Assembly (NCBI GenBank): GCA_018816945.1
Contig: JAHIVC010000052.1
Location: forward strand, 1 to 64,000
Length of the DNA: 64,000 nucleotides
Origin: Bacteroidota bacterium
GTDB taxonomy: Bacteria > Bacteroidota > Bacteroidia > Bacteroidales > GCA-2711565
Direction of reading: 5' to 3'
Positions within the stretch are counted from its first letter, which is position 1. Every line of letters begins with the position of its first letter. A model generated the notes under the pieces. The model saw nothing but the letters and a program-made list of their open reading frames with translations, made no database searches and was not told the DNA's origin. The position numbers and the translations under genes are program-made. Shown here piece by piece: positions 37,641 through 47,534 of the stretch.

Positions 37641-39155
37641 ATGTTGCTATTACTCATTTTGATCCCCTTATCATTCACCATTCCCGCCATTTTCGCTTCT
37701 CAATTATTTGAAAAATCAGGCAGGCCGGGTTGGATAACCTTCGTCCCTTTTTACAATTTATATGTATGGCTGCAAATTGTAAAAAAGCCAATGTGGTGGT
37801 ACATTTTTCTATTAATTCCGTTCATCAATGTATTTGTTTTTATGTTGATGATTGTTGAATTACTAAAATGTTTTGGGCGAAACGGTTTATTGGAACACGG
37901 CTTTGGGGCAGTTTTTCCATTCCTATATTTACCTTATTTAGGATTTAAGGAACAATTTGTTTTTATTGATCCCGACAATAGAGAAGAAATAAAAAAGAGT
38001 TTTGTTCGCGAATGGGCTGATGCCATCATATTTGCCGTTATAGCTGCATCAATCATTCGTATTTTTATTTTTGAAGCCTATTCAATTCCGACTTCATCAA
38101 TGGAGAAAACATTATTAGTTGGTGATTTTCTTTTTGTGAGCAAAATAAGCTATGGGCCAAGAGCGCCAATGACCCCCATTGCATTTCCCTTTGTTCATCA
38201 TACGCTTCCACTAACAAAATCAACCAAATCATATATTGAAAGTGTTAAACTACCCTATTTTCGTTTTCCGGGTTTTACAAAAGTAAAAAGACATGACGCG
38301 GTTGTTTTTAATTTCCCCGATGGTGATACGCTTTCAGTAAAATGGCAAAGTAACATCAGTTATTATTCAATGGTTCGGGATTATGGCAGGGAAAGGGTGT
38401 GGAATGATAAAAATAATTTCGGAGAAATCATTAGTCGTCCTTTGGATAAAAGAGAAAACTTCATCAAACGATGCATGGGCATGCCAGGTGATGATCTTGA
38501 AATTATTGATCGTCAGGTATACATCAATGGAGTGGTGAATGAAAGCCCAGGGATTCGACAATTTAAATATAAAGTTACCACCAATGGCACTCGATTTAAC
38601 CCAAAAGTTTTAGAAAAGCTGGAAATTACTGAAGATATTGGCAGCGGAAATGTTGGTGAATATTATATTACCCTGACCGATAATGCAGTTAAAGAAATGA
38701 AAACTTTTTCAAATGTAATTTCGATAGAACCTTTACATGACGCTAAGGGAGTGAAGGATCCAAACATTTTTCCGCACGACGATTATCACAACTGGAATTT
38801 TGACAATTTTGGGCCAATTCGCATCCCTAAAAAAGGCGAAACCGTTCAAATCGACCTACAGAATATTTCTTTATACAAACGTATTATCCATGTTTTTGAA
38901 GAAAATAAGTTAGAAATCATAAACGGCAAAATTTTTATAAATGATGTAGAAAGCAATTCTTATACTTTCAAAATGGACTATTTCTGGTTGATGGGTGATA
39001 ATCGTCACAATTCAGCTGACTCAAGGGTTTGGGGGTTTGTACCGGAAAATCACATTGTTGGAAAAGCATCATTGGTTTGGTTTTCACTTGATCCAAACAA
39101 ACCTCTTTTTGGAGGAAAAATCAGATGGAATAAAATCATGAGAACAGTAAAATAA
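37641..39155 (+). CDS. lepB: Signal peptidase I, long form with extra N-terminal membrane region
   Basis: 504 residues. The first ~115 residues form three to four hydrophobic helices not found in E. coli LepB. A further helix (about 128-145) leads into the catalytic motif [10 protein letters not shown] with Ser153. The general base is Lys276 in [11 protein letters not shown]. The end has the conserved [15 protein letters not shown] box. It removes signal peptides from exported proteins. A large insertion between the Lys box and the final box is common for Bacteroidota. Confidence 0.95.
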   Translation: MLLLLILIPLSFTIPAIFASQLFEKSGRPGWITFVPFYNLYVWLQIVKKPMWWYIFLLIPFINVFVFMLMIVELLKCFGRNGLLEHGFGAVFPFLYLPYLGFKEQFVFIDPDNREEIKKSFVREWADAIIFAVIAASIIRIFIFEAYSIPTSSMEKTLLVGDFLFVSKISYGPRAPMTPIAFPFVHHTLPLTKSTKSYIESVKLPYFRFPGFTKVKRHDAVVFNFPDGDTLSVKWQSNISYYSMVRDYGRERVWNDKNNFGEIISRPLDKRENFIKRCMGMPGDDLEIIDRQVYINGVVNESPGIRQFKYKVTTNGTRFNPKVLEKLEITEDIGSGNVGEYYITLTDNAVKEMKTFSNVISIEPLHDAKGVKDPNIFPHDDYHNWNFDNFGPIRIPKKGETVQIDLQNISLYKRIIHVFEENKLEIINGKIFINDVESNSYTFKMDYFWLMGDNRHNSADSRVWGFVPENHIVGKASLVWFSLDPNKPLFGGKIRWNKIMRTVK

Positions 39156-39202
39156 TAATCGGAAAGCAAATTGAATTAATTACAAATCAAAAAATTGAAT
39201 CG

Positions 39203-39634
39203 ATGAAAGCAATCATAAAAACAGTAAACGGAGATATGGAAGTTAATTTTTTCGAAAAAGATGCTCCAAATACCGTGGCCAATTTCGTAAAATTATCAGA
39301 GAAAGGATTTTATAATGGTTTAACATTTCATAGGGTTATTCCTAATTTCGTAGTTCAGGGTGGCTGTCCGAACGGAACCGGAGCCGGTGGTCCAGGGTAT
39401 AATATCAATTGTGAATTGGATGGTGGAAATCAATATCACGACAGAGGGGTTCTTTCAATGGCCCATGCAGGAAGAAATACGGGAGGTTCTCAATTTTTCA
39501 TTTGCCATAGTCGCCAAAATACAGCTCATCTTGACAGAAACCATACTGTTTTTGGTAAAGTGGTAAAAGGGCTTGAGGTAATTGATCAAATTAAACAAGG
39601 TGATAAAATATTAGCGATTCAGATCGAAAAATAG
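39203..39634 (+). CDS. Peptidyl-prolyl cis-trans isomerase, cyclophilin type
   Basis: 143 residues without a signal peptide, so cytoplasmic. Catalytic and binding residues are seen in [13 protein letters not shown] and GSQFFICH, and in [12 protein letters not shown]. It speeds folding at proline bonds. The gene starts 47 bp after lepB and 34 bp before the DUF4412 gene on the same strand. Confidence 0.95.
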   Translation: MKAIIKTVNGDMEVNFFEKDAPNTVANFVKLSEKGFYNGLTFHRVIPNFVVQGGCPNGTGAGGPGYNINCELDGGNQYHDRGVLSMAHAGRNTGGSQFFICHSRQNTAHLDRNHTVFGKVVKGLEVIDQIKQGDKILAIQIEK

Positions 39635-39668
39635 TCATCCATTCTTGATTATTCTAAATTCACAGTTT

Positions 39669-40349
39669 ATGAAAAAGATTTTCCAAACTTTATTGCTTTT
39701 CATACTGGCAATATCAGCTTCATTCACCGGTAATGCTCAAAAAGGTTTTGCAGGTCATATTTTATATCAAATTGATTACGATGGCCTGGGCGAAAATGCG
39801 GCCATGAAATCAATGCTGCCCAGTGAAATGAAATTCATTCTAAAAAACAACAAAAGCAGAAGCGAATTGAAAACAGGAATGGGTAATCAGATTACCATTT
39901 TTGATAGTGAATCGAAAACTATTGTGAATTTACTGAATATCATGGGGCAAAAAGTGGCCATCAAAAAATCTCTTGGTGAAATAGAACTTGAGCGTACAAA
40001 ATACAGCAATCTAAGGGTGTCGATTAGTGATGAAACAAAAAACATCGCAGGTTACAATTGTAAAAAAGCATTGATTGAAGTGAATGCTGAAGATTTTGGA
40101 GGACTGACCACTTTCACTGTTTTTTATACGGAAGAATTAGGAAATACTGGGATTAATTATAGCGACCCACTGTTTAACAAAATCAATGGGGTAATGCTCC
40201 AATATGAAGTCAGCACACGTGGGTTGCTAATGAAATTTTCTGCTTCTGAAGTAAAAACCGAAGATGTACCCGATAGTGCTTTCGCCATTCCAAGCGATTA
40301 TAAGGAAATGACACAAGATGAACTCAAAAAAATGTTTGGGAGCTTCTAA
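39669..40349 (+). CDS. DUF4412-like secreted protein
   Basis: 226 residues from ATG 39669; an upstream in-frame ATG at 39645 would put eight residues before the signal peptide and is disfavoured. The signal peptide ends near GNAQ. The mature part is beta-rich (GFAGHILYQIDYDG..., NIAGYNCKKALIEV, GLTTFTVFYTEEL), a pattern seen in DUF4412 proteins, which may bind lipid-like ligands in the LolA/LppX manner. Function is unknown. Confidence 0.75.
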   Translation: MKKIFQTLLLFILAISASFTGNAQKGFAGHILYQIDYDGLGENAAMKSMLPSEMKFILKNNKSRSELKTGMGNQITIFDSESKTIVNLLNIMGQKVAIKKSLGEIELERTKYSNLRVSISDETKNIAGYNCKKALIEVNAEDFGGLTTFTVFYTEELGNTGINYSDPLFNKINGVMLQYEVSTRGLLMKFSASEVKTEDVPDSAFAIPSDYKEMTQDELKKMFGSF

Positions 40350-40409
40350 TAATTTATTTCTGAAACATATACATTAAATACTTAGGCAATATTATCATTT
40401 AGATTTTAT

Positions 40410-40417
40410 TACCTTTG
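40410..40417 (+). promoter_or_regulatory. Candidate -7 element for ftsK
   Basis: TACCTTTG matches TAnnTTTG, 30 bp upstream of ATG 40448. It overlaps an in-frame TTG at 40415, which is therefore unlikely to be the start. Confidence 0.42.
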
Positions 40418-40447
40418 TTATTATTGTTATCTGAACATTCATACCAA

Positions 40448-42922
40448 ATGCCTAGAAGAGTCAACCAATTAAAAAGCAATTCTTTTAAGGAGAAACTAAC
40501 AGAAGCTCCTAAAGAAAAAGAAATAAAGATAAGAAGTGCCCGTACATTTCTTCCTTTTGCATTTTTAAAAAACGACAAATTCCATCGTGTTTTTGGCTTC
40601 TTTTTAATTTTGGCATCTATTTACCTTTTAATAGGTTTTGTTTCTTTTTTTTATACCGGCTGGACTGATTACGACAAAATTGCTTCAGCAACTTTTTTTA
40701 AACTGAACCAATATCCCGAAGTTCAAAATTGGACCGGTTATACGGGGGCCTATTTAGCCAAATTTTTTATCAACGATACACTTGGAATAGCTGCATTTAT
40801 ACTTGCTATAAATCTCTTTATTTACGGCTTTTATTTATTGTTTCGGCTAAAGATCATACCATTAGCAAAATTATTTTGGCATTCGCTCATTCTTATTTTA
40901 TGGATCCCCGTTACAATGGGAATCCTATTTATGAATACTGATTATTCGGTATTGGGAGGGGTTTTTGGGTATCAAGCTAATCTCATACTTATCGGTTTTA
41001 TTGGTGTCCCGGGCGTAATCATCGGTTTGATATTTATCTTGTTCGCATATGTTGTTATTTCTTTCAACTTTAATTTTAATCCATTCAAGAGCAAAGAAAA
41101 ACCGGATTCGGATGTATCGGAAGATGGCGAAAAAATCCCCTTTATTTATCCGAACGACAAGTATAATACTGTTGAATTTTCGGTAACTGAAGATGAAAAT
41201 TTTAGTAAGAAGAAAGTGGTTGGTGTGATATCGGACGATGAATCAAACAATAAGGACTTTGATGAATTTCCCGATCCTGATCTTGATATTGTCGATAATG
41301 AGATTCCACCTGGTATGAGAGAAGAAGATATTGAACTTACCATTGAAGAGCCGCTTAAAGAAAAGCAAGATTTCAGCAACGGAAAATTTGAACATTTTGG
41401 AATCGACACAGAATATGACCCTACCTTAGATTTGCCACATTATCAATTTCCGAAACTTGATTTGCTGGAAAATTATAACGACGATCAAATATCCGTTCAT
41501 AAAGACGAACTGGAAGAAAACAAAAACAGGATTGTCGAAACGTTGAATCACTATTCAATCAAAATTGACAAGATTAAAGCAACCATCGGCCCGGCTGTAA
41601 CCTTGTACGAAATTATTCCTGCACCGGGCGTTCGTATTTCAAAAATTAAAAATCTGGAAGATGATATCGCACTAAGCCTTGCTGCAATGGGAATCCGGAT
41701 TATTGCCCCGATACCCGGAAAAGGGACCATTGGAATTGAAGTTCCGAATAAAAACCCGGAAATCGTTTCCATGAAATCTTTATTGGCTTCCGAAAGATTC
41801 AGGAATACCACAATGGAACTTCCACTGGCTTTAGGGAAAACAATTGCCAACGAAAGTTTTATTGTCGACCTAACTAAAATGCCTCATATATTGATGGCAG
41901 GGGCGACCGGTCAGGGTAAATCGGTTGGGCTGAATGCCATTTTAGTATCCTTGCTTTACAAAAAGCACCCTTCCCAAATAAAGTTTATTCTTGTCGATCC
42001 AAAAAAAGTTGAACTTTCGCTTTTCTCAAAAATTGAAAGGCATTTTCTGGCCAAGTTACCCGATTCGGAAGAAGCCATAATTACTGATACCCGTCTTGTT
42101 GTAAGAACGCTGAATTCGTTAACCATTGAGATGGATAACCGTTATGAATTGCTCAAGGATGCGCAGGTCAGAAATATCAAAGAATATAACGCCAAGTTTA
42201 TTGCCAGAAAGTTAAACCCGGTTCATGGTCACCGCTATCTGCCTTATTTAATTTTGGTAGTTGATGAATTTGCCGATTTAATTATGACTGCCGGAAAAGA
42301 AATTGAAAACCCCCTTACTCGTTTGGCTCAATTATCAAGAGCCATTGGAATTCATCTTATCATCGCGACCCAACGGCCATCAGTCAATATTATTACCGGT
42401 ACCATTAAAGCCAACTTCCCGGCCCGTATTGCATATCGTGTAATTTCAAAAATCGATTCCCGCACCATTTTGGATACAGGCGGAGCAGATCAATTGATCG
42501 GACGTGGAGACATGCTTTTAGCTACCGGAAGTGATTTAACCCGTTTGCAATGTGCTTTTCTGGACACGGATGAAGTTGAAAAAATAACCGACTTTATAGG
42601 TTCACAGCGAGCATATGCAACACCTTATCTTCTGCCGGAGTATGCAGATGATAATGACATAAATGGTGGCACGGATATTGATCTTAGCGACCGGGATGAA
42701 TTGTTTGAAGATGCTGCATATATTATCGTGCAAACGCAACAAGGATCAACTTCATTATTACAACGAAAACTCAAATTGGGTTATAACAGGGCAGGAAGAA
42801 TTATTGACCAGCTTGAAGCTGCCGGGATAGTTGGCCCATTTGAGGGAAGTAAAGCAAGAGAGGTTAAAGTGGCCAATGAATTTGCTTTAGAACAATTTTT
42901 GAAAGACTTAAACAAGGAATAA
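40448..42922 (+). CDS. ftsK: DNA translocase FtsK/SpoIIIE
   Basis: 824 residues from ATG 40448. Four hydrophobic helices lie within the first ~215 residues. An acidic linker of ~130 residues follows, short compared with E. coli. The motor has Walker A GATGQGKS near residues 484-491 and Walker B ILVVDEFADL, with IHLIIATQRPSVNIITG. The C-terminal winged helix (gamma domain) covers about the last 70 residues. It pumps DNA at the septum and helps dimer resolution. Confidence 0.96.
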   Translation: MPRRVNQLKSNSFKEKLTEAPKEKEIKIRSARTFLPFAFLKNDKFHRVFGFFLILASIYLLIGFVSFFYTGWTDYDKIASATFFKLNQYPEVQNWTGYTGAYLAKFFINDTLGIAAFILAINLFIYGFYLLFRLKIIPLAKLFWHSLILILWIPVTMGILFMNTDYSVLGGVFGYQANLILIGFIGVPGVIIGLIFILFAYVVISFNFNFNPFKSKEKPDSDVSEDGEKIPFIYPNDKYNTVEFSVTEDENFSKKKVVGVISDDESNNKDFDEFPDPDLDIVDNEIPPGMREEDIELTIEEPLKEKQDFSNGKFEHFGIDTEYDPTLDLPHYQFPKLDLLENYNDDQISVHKDELEENKNRIVETLNHYSIKIDKIKATIGPAVTLYEIIPAPGVRISKIKNLEDDIALSLAAMGIRIIAPIPGKGTIGIEVPNKNPEIVSMKSLLASERFRNTTMELPLALGKTIANESFIVDLTKMPHILMAGATGQGKSVGLNAILVSLLYKKHPSQIKFILVDPKKVELSLFSKIERHFLAKLPDSEEAIITDTRLVVRTLNSLTIEMDNRYELLKDAQVRNIKEYNAKFIARKLNPVHGHRYLPYLILVVDEFADLIMTAGKEIENPLTRLAQLSRAIGIHLIIATQRPSVNIITGTIKANFPARIAYRVISKIDSRTILDTGGADQLIGRGDMLLATGSDLTRLQCAFLDTDEVEKITDFIGSQRAYATPYLLPEYADDNDINGGTDIDLSDRDELFEDAAYIIVQTQQGSTSLLQRKLKLGYNRAGRIIDQLEAAGIVGPFEGSKAREVKVANEFALEQFLKDLNKE

Positions 42923-42942
42923 ACAACTCAATTTAAAATCTA

Positions 42943-43581
42943 ATGAGAAAGACATTTTTATTTATAATTTCGTCAATAATAGCTATTGGGAGTTTTGCCC
43001 AAAAAGACAAAAAAGCTACTGAGATACTTGACCGTGTTATCGCCAAAACTGAATCTTACAAAACCATGGAAGTTGAATTTACACTTGCTATGGTCAATGT
43101 TGAGGCAGATATCCACGACAACAAGAATGGAGTTTTGCTTGTAATGGGTGATAAATACAAGCTTACATTATCTGAACAAATTGTTATTTCGGATGGCAAG
43201 ACCATGTGGACCCTTTTACTAGAAAACAAGGAAGTAATGATTAATGATGTTGAGGAAAATGAGGAATCAATTACTCCTACTAATTTATTAAATTCTTATA
43301 GCGACAATTATAAGTCAACATACTTAAAAGAAGATGTAATTAATGGGAAAAAGGTCGATTTAATTGAGCTGACTCCACTGAAAGGCAAAATTTATACAAA
43401 AATAGAAGTTGCCATTGAAAAGGGCATGGATCAGATATACAGTTTCTCAATGTTTGATAAAAACGGAAGTACCTATTCTTATACTATCAAAAAATACAAT
43501 TTGAATAAAAAAGTAGGTGAGTTTGAATTTGTATTTAATGAAGCAAAATATCCTAACTTTGAGATCGTTGACATGAGATAA
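42943..43581 (+). CDS. lolA: Outer membrane lipoprotein carrier protein LolA
   Basis: 212 residues with a signal peptide ending near GSFAQ. The half-barrel pattern (TMEVEFTLAMVN, GVLLVMGDKYKLTLSEQIVISDGKTMWTL) fits LolA-like periplasmic carriers that move lipoproteins to the outer membrane. It follows ftsK by 20 bp, a neighbour arrangement seen widely in bacteria. Confidence 0.88.
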   Translation: MRKTFLFIISSIIAIGSFAQKDKKATEILDRVIAKTESYKTMEVEFTLAMVNVEADIHDNKNGVLLVMGDKYKLTLSEQIVISDGKTMWTLLLENKEVMINDVEENEESITPTNLLNSYSDNYKSTYLKEDVINGKKVDLIELTPLKGKIYTKIEVAIEKGMDQIYSFSMFDKNGSTYSYTIKKYNLNKKVGEFEFVFNEAKYPNFEIVDMR

Positions 43582-43621
43582 TCTTATTTATTAATACTTA
43601 TTCAGCTTTAAAAATCACTTT

Positions 43622-43870
43622 ATGAATACCTCTGTCGACATCAGTTATTACCCGCTAAAAGAAGAGTTTATCCCTGCCATACTTGATTTTATTGATCGGC
43701 TGAATAAACATGAGAACATAAAGACCAAAACAAATGGGATGAGTACGCAGGTCTTTGGTGAGTATTTTGATGTGATGAATGCATTGACTGAAGAAATCCA
43801 TAAATCATTTGAAATACCTCATTCTGTTTTTATCCTTAAAATAGTTAATGCCAATCTGAGCACAAATTAA
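43622..43870 (+). CDS. Thiamine-binding-like small protein (YkoF/MTH1187, DUF77 family)
   Basis: 82 residues in one ferredoxin-like fold. The opening VDISYYPL, the middle KTKTNGMSTQVFGEYFDVM and the closing HSVFILKIVNANL fit the family, whose members bind thiamine or its pyrimidine part. The stop overlaps the start of the pnuC-like gene (TAATG), so they are translationally coupled. That links a vitamin-binding protein to a vitamin transporter; ligand identity is inferred. Confidence 0.78.
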   Translation: MNTSVDISYYPLKEEFIPAILDFIDRLNKHENIKTKTNGMSTQVFGEYFDVMNALTEEIHKSFEIPHSVFILKIVNANLSTN

Positions 43871-44490
43871 TGGATTCAGGAAATATCTTTGACGTTTTAT
43901 ACCAAAACATCCTTAATACAACTTTACTGGAAATCGTTGCAGTATTTTTTGGTTTGTTAAGTGTTTGGTACGCAAAAAAAGCCGACATCAAAGTTTATCC
44001 TACCGGAATTATCAGCGTTGTAATTTATTTTTATATCTGTATTGGAGTAAAACTTTACGCTGATATGGGAATCAATTTTGTATATTTTGTAATGAGTATT
44101 TATGGCTGGTATGCATGGACCAAAAAGGACAAAAAAGAAAAGATCCTACCCATCAGTTTTTGTACAAAAAAGGAATATTTTATCAATTTTATTATGTTCG
44201 TTTTCTTCCTGATAACGCTGATTTATATCCTGAAAAATTACACAGATAGCAATGTTCCCTATTGGGATTCGCTTACTACTGCCATATTTTTAGTTGGGAT
44301 GTGGTTGATGGCACGCAAGAAAGTTGAGAACTGGATACTTTGGATAATTGGAGATGTGATCTCAATTCCCCTGTATTTTTACAAAGGACTTGTACTCACC
44401 TCATTTCAGTTTTCAATGTTTTTAATCCTTGCGGTTTTAGGTTATATTGAATGGAAAAGAAAAATTAAGGAGGCACAGGAAATTGCTTAA
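43870..44490 (+). CDS. PnuC-family vitamin transporter
   Basis: 206 residues with about seven membrane helices. The family carries nicotinamide riboside (PnuC), thiamine (PnuT) or riboflavin (PnuX) by facilitated diffusion followed by trapping through phosphorylation. Aromatic motifs YGWYAWTKK and WILWIIGDVISIPLYFYKGL fit the family. The neighbour upstream suggests thiamine; the NadR-type kinase downstream suggests nicotinamide riboside. The substrate is therefore unresolved. Confidence 0.87.
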   Translation: MDSGNIFDVLYQNILNTTLLEIVAVFFGLLSVWYAKKADIKVYPTGIISVVIYFYICIGVKLYADMGINFVYFVMSIYGWYAWTKKDKKEKILPISFCTKKEYFINFIMFVFFLITLIYILKNYTDSNVPYWDSLTTAIFLVGMWLMARKKVENWILWIIGDVISIPLYFYKGLVLTSFQFSMFLILAVLGYIEWKRKIKEAQEIA

Positions 44491-44995
44491 ACGAATCGCT
44501 ATAACCGGACCGGAATCTACCGGGAAATCAAGGCTTTGTCAACAACTATCCGATTATTACAAAGATTTATGGGTTCCTGAATTTGCCCGTGAATACATTG
44601 ATAAAATCGGCAGACCTTATACCCAGGCAGATATCCTGATTATTGCTAAATCACAGGTTAATTTGGAAACTGAGACTGCAAAAAAGGCTCATCAATTTTT
44701 GTTTTGTGACACAGAATTGATTGTTACAAAAATTTGGAGCGAACATAAATACCAAAATTGTGATCCATGGATTTTAGATCAGATTAAAAAAAGCGATTAC
44801 CATTTATATTTACTCTGTGATATCGATTTGCCCTGGGAACAGGATCCACAGCGAGAACATCCTGATTTAAGGGAATACTTTTTCGACAAGTATCGGAAGG
44901 AATTAAAATTCCACCATTTCAGGTATAAAATCGTTTCAGGAATTGGAAAAGAGCGATTGGATAACGCCATTAAATTAATCAACAATTCCTTATAA
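44483..44995 (+). CDS. NadR-type nucleoside kinase (AAA/P-loop)
   Basis: About 170 residues from TTG 44483. AAGGAGG ends 9 bp before this TTG, an unusually good ribosome site for the phylum. A second TTG at 44447 is in frame but has no such site. Walker A is GPESTGKS near residues 8-15; the middle EFAREYIDKIGRPYTQADI and DIDLPWEQDPQREHP match the ribosylnicotinamide kinase domain of NadR. It should trap an imported nucleoside by phosphorylation. It has no adenylyltransferase domain. Confidence 0.85.
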   Translation: MLKRIAITGPESTGKSRLCQQLSDYYKDLWVPEFAREYIDKIGRPYTQADILIIAKSQVNLETETAKKAHQFLFCDTELIVTKIWSEHKYQNCDPWILDQIKKSDYHLYLLCDIDLPWEQDPQREHPDLREYFFDKYRKELKFHHFRYKIVSGIGKERLDNAIKLINNSL

Positions 44996-45036
44996 ATTAT
45001 TCTTATTTTTATTTGGCAATTCAACAAATAAAAAGG

Positions 45037-46233
45037 ATGCAGTTACAATCTGATTCAAAAAAAATTCACGTTTTATACTTACCCAAATGGTACCCGAATA
45101 AGTACGATTGCATGCCCGGTTTATTCATTAAACGACATGCGGAGTCAGTTACGAAACATTGCAATATTAGCGTACTTTATGTACATTCTGACGATCAAAT
45201 AAGAATAAACAAAACAGAAATTTCAATAACATTGGAAGATGAGATCCAAACCTGTAGAATTTATTTTCAAAAATCGCAGTTCCCAATGCCGGTTATTGCC
45301 CGCCTGATTAACTTGCTCAAATTCTTTTTTTACAATTTTAAAGGAATCAAACTCATATCACATTCTGATCGGAAACCTGATCTTATCCATGTAAATGTTT
45401 TAACCAGACTTGGTTTAATAGCATTGATTTATGGGTTTTTTACAAAAACCCCTTATGTCATTACCGAACACTGGACAAGATACTTACCTGAAGTAAATTC
45501 ATTTAAAGGGAGCTTCCGAAAGATGATCACCGGAATGGTTGTTAGAAATGCTAAAGCGGTGATGCCCGTTACAGAAAATCTCCAACAGGCGATGCAATCG
45601 CATGGGTTAAAAAATAAGAATTATCAGGTGATCCCAAATGTGGTTGATGTTGATCTTTTCATTCCCTGTTCAGATCAAAAAACCCATACAATTAAAAAGA
45701 TCGTTCATCTTTCATGTTTTACCGATGCACAAAAAAACATCAGTGGAGTTTTGAGGGTCATTAAAAAATTAAGTACCATCAGACAAGATTTTAAATTGCA
45801 TTTCATAGGTGAAGGGGAAGATTTTGATCGGATGAAACAAATTTCAGATGAATACAAACTAACGAATAATCTGGTTTTTTTTGAAGGAATGTTGCAAGGA
45901 AAAAAATTAGCAGATAATATCAGTTCTGCCGATTTGATGATTTTGTTCAGCCATTACGAAAACTTGCCCGTGGTTATTTTAGAAAGTTTTGCATGCGGGG
46001 TTCCGGTAATTTCAAGTCGGGTTGGAGGCATTCATGAGCATTTGAACAATAAAAGAGGTGCTTTGGTCGATGCCGGAAATGAAGATCAATTTTTAAAAAT
46101 ATTAAATCATACCTTGGATGAATTGGCATTCTTTAATAAAAATGAAATCAGGCAATACGCCATCGAACATTTCAGCAAGAAGGTAATTGGTAAAAAACTT
46201 TACGATATTTACACATCAATTTATAAAACTTAA
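45037..46233 (+). CDS. Glycosyltransferase family 4 (GT-B)
   Basis: 398 residues from ATG 45037. The start HVLYLPKWYPNKYDCMPGLFIKRHA is typical for capsule or LPS GT4 enzymes. The C-terminal half has the donor site SHYENLPVVILESFACGVPVISS (E-x7-E type) and NLVFFEGML. It retains the anomeric configuration of a nucleotide-sugar donor. It is followed 2 bp later by a flippase gene, so both likely serve one surface polysaccharide. Confidence 0.9.
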   Translation: MQLQSDSKKIHVLYLPKWYPNKYDCMPGLFIKRHAESVTKHCNISVLYVHSDDQIRINKTEISITLEDEIQTCRIYFQKSQFPMPVIARLINLLKFFFYNFKGIKLISHSDRKPDLIHVNVLTRLGLIALIYGFFTKTPYVITEHWTRYLPEVNSFKGSFRKMITGMVVRNAKAVMPVTENLQQAMQSHGLKNKNYQVIPNVVDVDLFIPCSDQKTHTIKKIVHLSCFTDAQKNISGVLRVIKKLSTIRQDFKLHFIGEGEDFDRMKQISDEYKLTNNLVFFEGMLQGKKLADNISSADLMILFSHYENLPVVILESFACGVPVISSRVGGIHEHLNNKRGALVDAGNEDQFLKILNHTLDELAFFNKNEIRQYAIEHFSKKVIGKKLYDIYTSIYKT

Positions 46234-46235
46234 GT

Positions 46236-47534
46236 TTGTTTCAAAAAATCATCAATACCTTAGGCACCCGAGTTTTTTCAGCAGTTTTAAATTTGCTGAT
46301 TGCAATTTTTATTTCCCAGCATCTTGGAGCCATTGGCAAAGGTCAGCAGGGACTGATCATTGCAACCATCACCTACATTCTTATCTTTTCGAATTTAGTT
46401 GGAGGAAGCACTTTGGTTTACTTATTGCCGCGATATGGGTATGCGCGTTTGCTTTTGCCTTCGTATATATGGTCAATATTAATGAGCCTGGCTTTTTATT
46501 TTATCCTGACCACAACCAGGATTATTGAAAACACATTGATTTTAAATATCTGCATCTTATCAATATTTATTTCATTTATCTCCATCCATTCGAACCTGCT
46601 CATTGGGCTCGAAAAAGTAAAAACTGCCAATCTCATCTGGTTTCTGCAACCGCTCATGATTATCGGATTCCTCCTTGCCTTCTTTCTGTTCGGGAATCAA
46701 GTTGGTATCGACACCTATTTTAATGCACTCTATTTCTCGCTTAGCATCTTGGTAATTCTAAGTTTTATACTATTACTTAAAGCAAAAAAAACACCTGTAA
46801 TATTTAAACTGCAATCTAATTTTAATATACTCTCAGAGATGTTCCGTTTGGGATTTCTTAATCAATTGGCACATATTTTTCAGATGTTAAGCTTTCGGAT
46901 GAGTTATTATTGGTTAGGTCAAGTCTATTCCGAAGCTGAAGTCGGGATCTATTCAAATGGAACTTCTCTTATCGAATCGGTTTGGCTATTGAGCAGAAGT
47001 ATCAGCATGGTTCAATATTCCAGAATAGTGAATATGAGCAACAAAAAAGAAGCTCAAAAACTCACCCTAAACTTAAGTAAATTGAGTTTTGTGATCAGTT
47101 TTGTCATATTACTGCCTATGATTTTTCTTCCCTCCTCTTTTTATGAATTTATATTTGGAGAAGGCTTCGGAGATGTACGATTGGTTATTCAATCACTGGC
47201 TCCGGGTGTTTTATTTCTCAATTTGAATATTATTATCAGTCACTATTTTTCGGGAACTGGCAAGTACCATTTTAATTCCATTGCATCTTTTGCAGGACTT
47301 TGTATTGCAATACCCTTATTTAGTTGGATGATTCCGGCATTTGGGATATTAGGAGCAGGATTTGCAAGTAGTATTTCCTACCTTGTTACAACCATGGTTA
47401 TTCTTTACTTCTATAAAAAAGAAGCAGAAATAAATATAAGCGATTTACGTTTAACACTTAATGACCTCTTGCAAGTGAAGAAGTTATACGAAAACACCTT
47501 TTTAACAAAAAAACTAAAAGATGATCAACATTAA
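46236..47534 (+). CDS. Polysaccharide flippase (Wzx/MOP superfamily)
   Basis: 432 residues with about 12 membrane helices. The start is TTG 46236, 2 bp after the GT4 stop; no ATG occurs in frame for a long distance, so coupling to the GT4 gene is likely. FISQHLGAIGKGQQGL near 29 fits the MATE/Wzx opening. It would flip lipid-linked oligosaccharide across the inner membrane. The end overlaps the GNAT gene by 14 bp. Confidence 0.85.
   Translation: MFQKIINTLGTRVFSAVLNLLIAIFISQHLGAIGKGQQGLIIATITYILIFSNLVGGSTLVYLLPRYGYARLLLPSYIWSILMSLAFYFILTTTRIIENTLILNICILSIFISFISIHSNLLIGLEKVKTANLIWFLQPLMIIGFLLAFFLFGNQVGIDTYFNALYFSLSILVILSFILLLKAKKTPVIFKLQSNFNILSEMFRLGFLNQLAHIFQMLSFRMSYYWLGQVYSEAEVGIYSNGTSLIESVWLLSRSISMVQYSRIVNMSNKKEAQKLTLNLSKLSFVISFVILLPMIFLPSSFYEFIFGEGFGDVRLVIQSLAPGVLFLNLNIIISHYFSGTGKYHFNSIASFAGLCIAIPLFSWMIPAFGILGAGFASSISYLVTTMVILYFYKKEAEINISDLRLTLNDLLQVKKLYENTFLTKKLKDDQH

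Noticed and set aside
43582-43621. Thiamine (TPP) riboswitch ahead of the thiamine-binding-like gene
   Set aside because: The gap of 40 bp is too short for a TPP riboswitch and lacks the CTGAGA element.
46187-46528. 113-codon plus-strand open frame across the GT4/flippase junction
   Set aside because: It overlaps two well-supported genes out of frame and shows no recognisable protein features.
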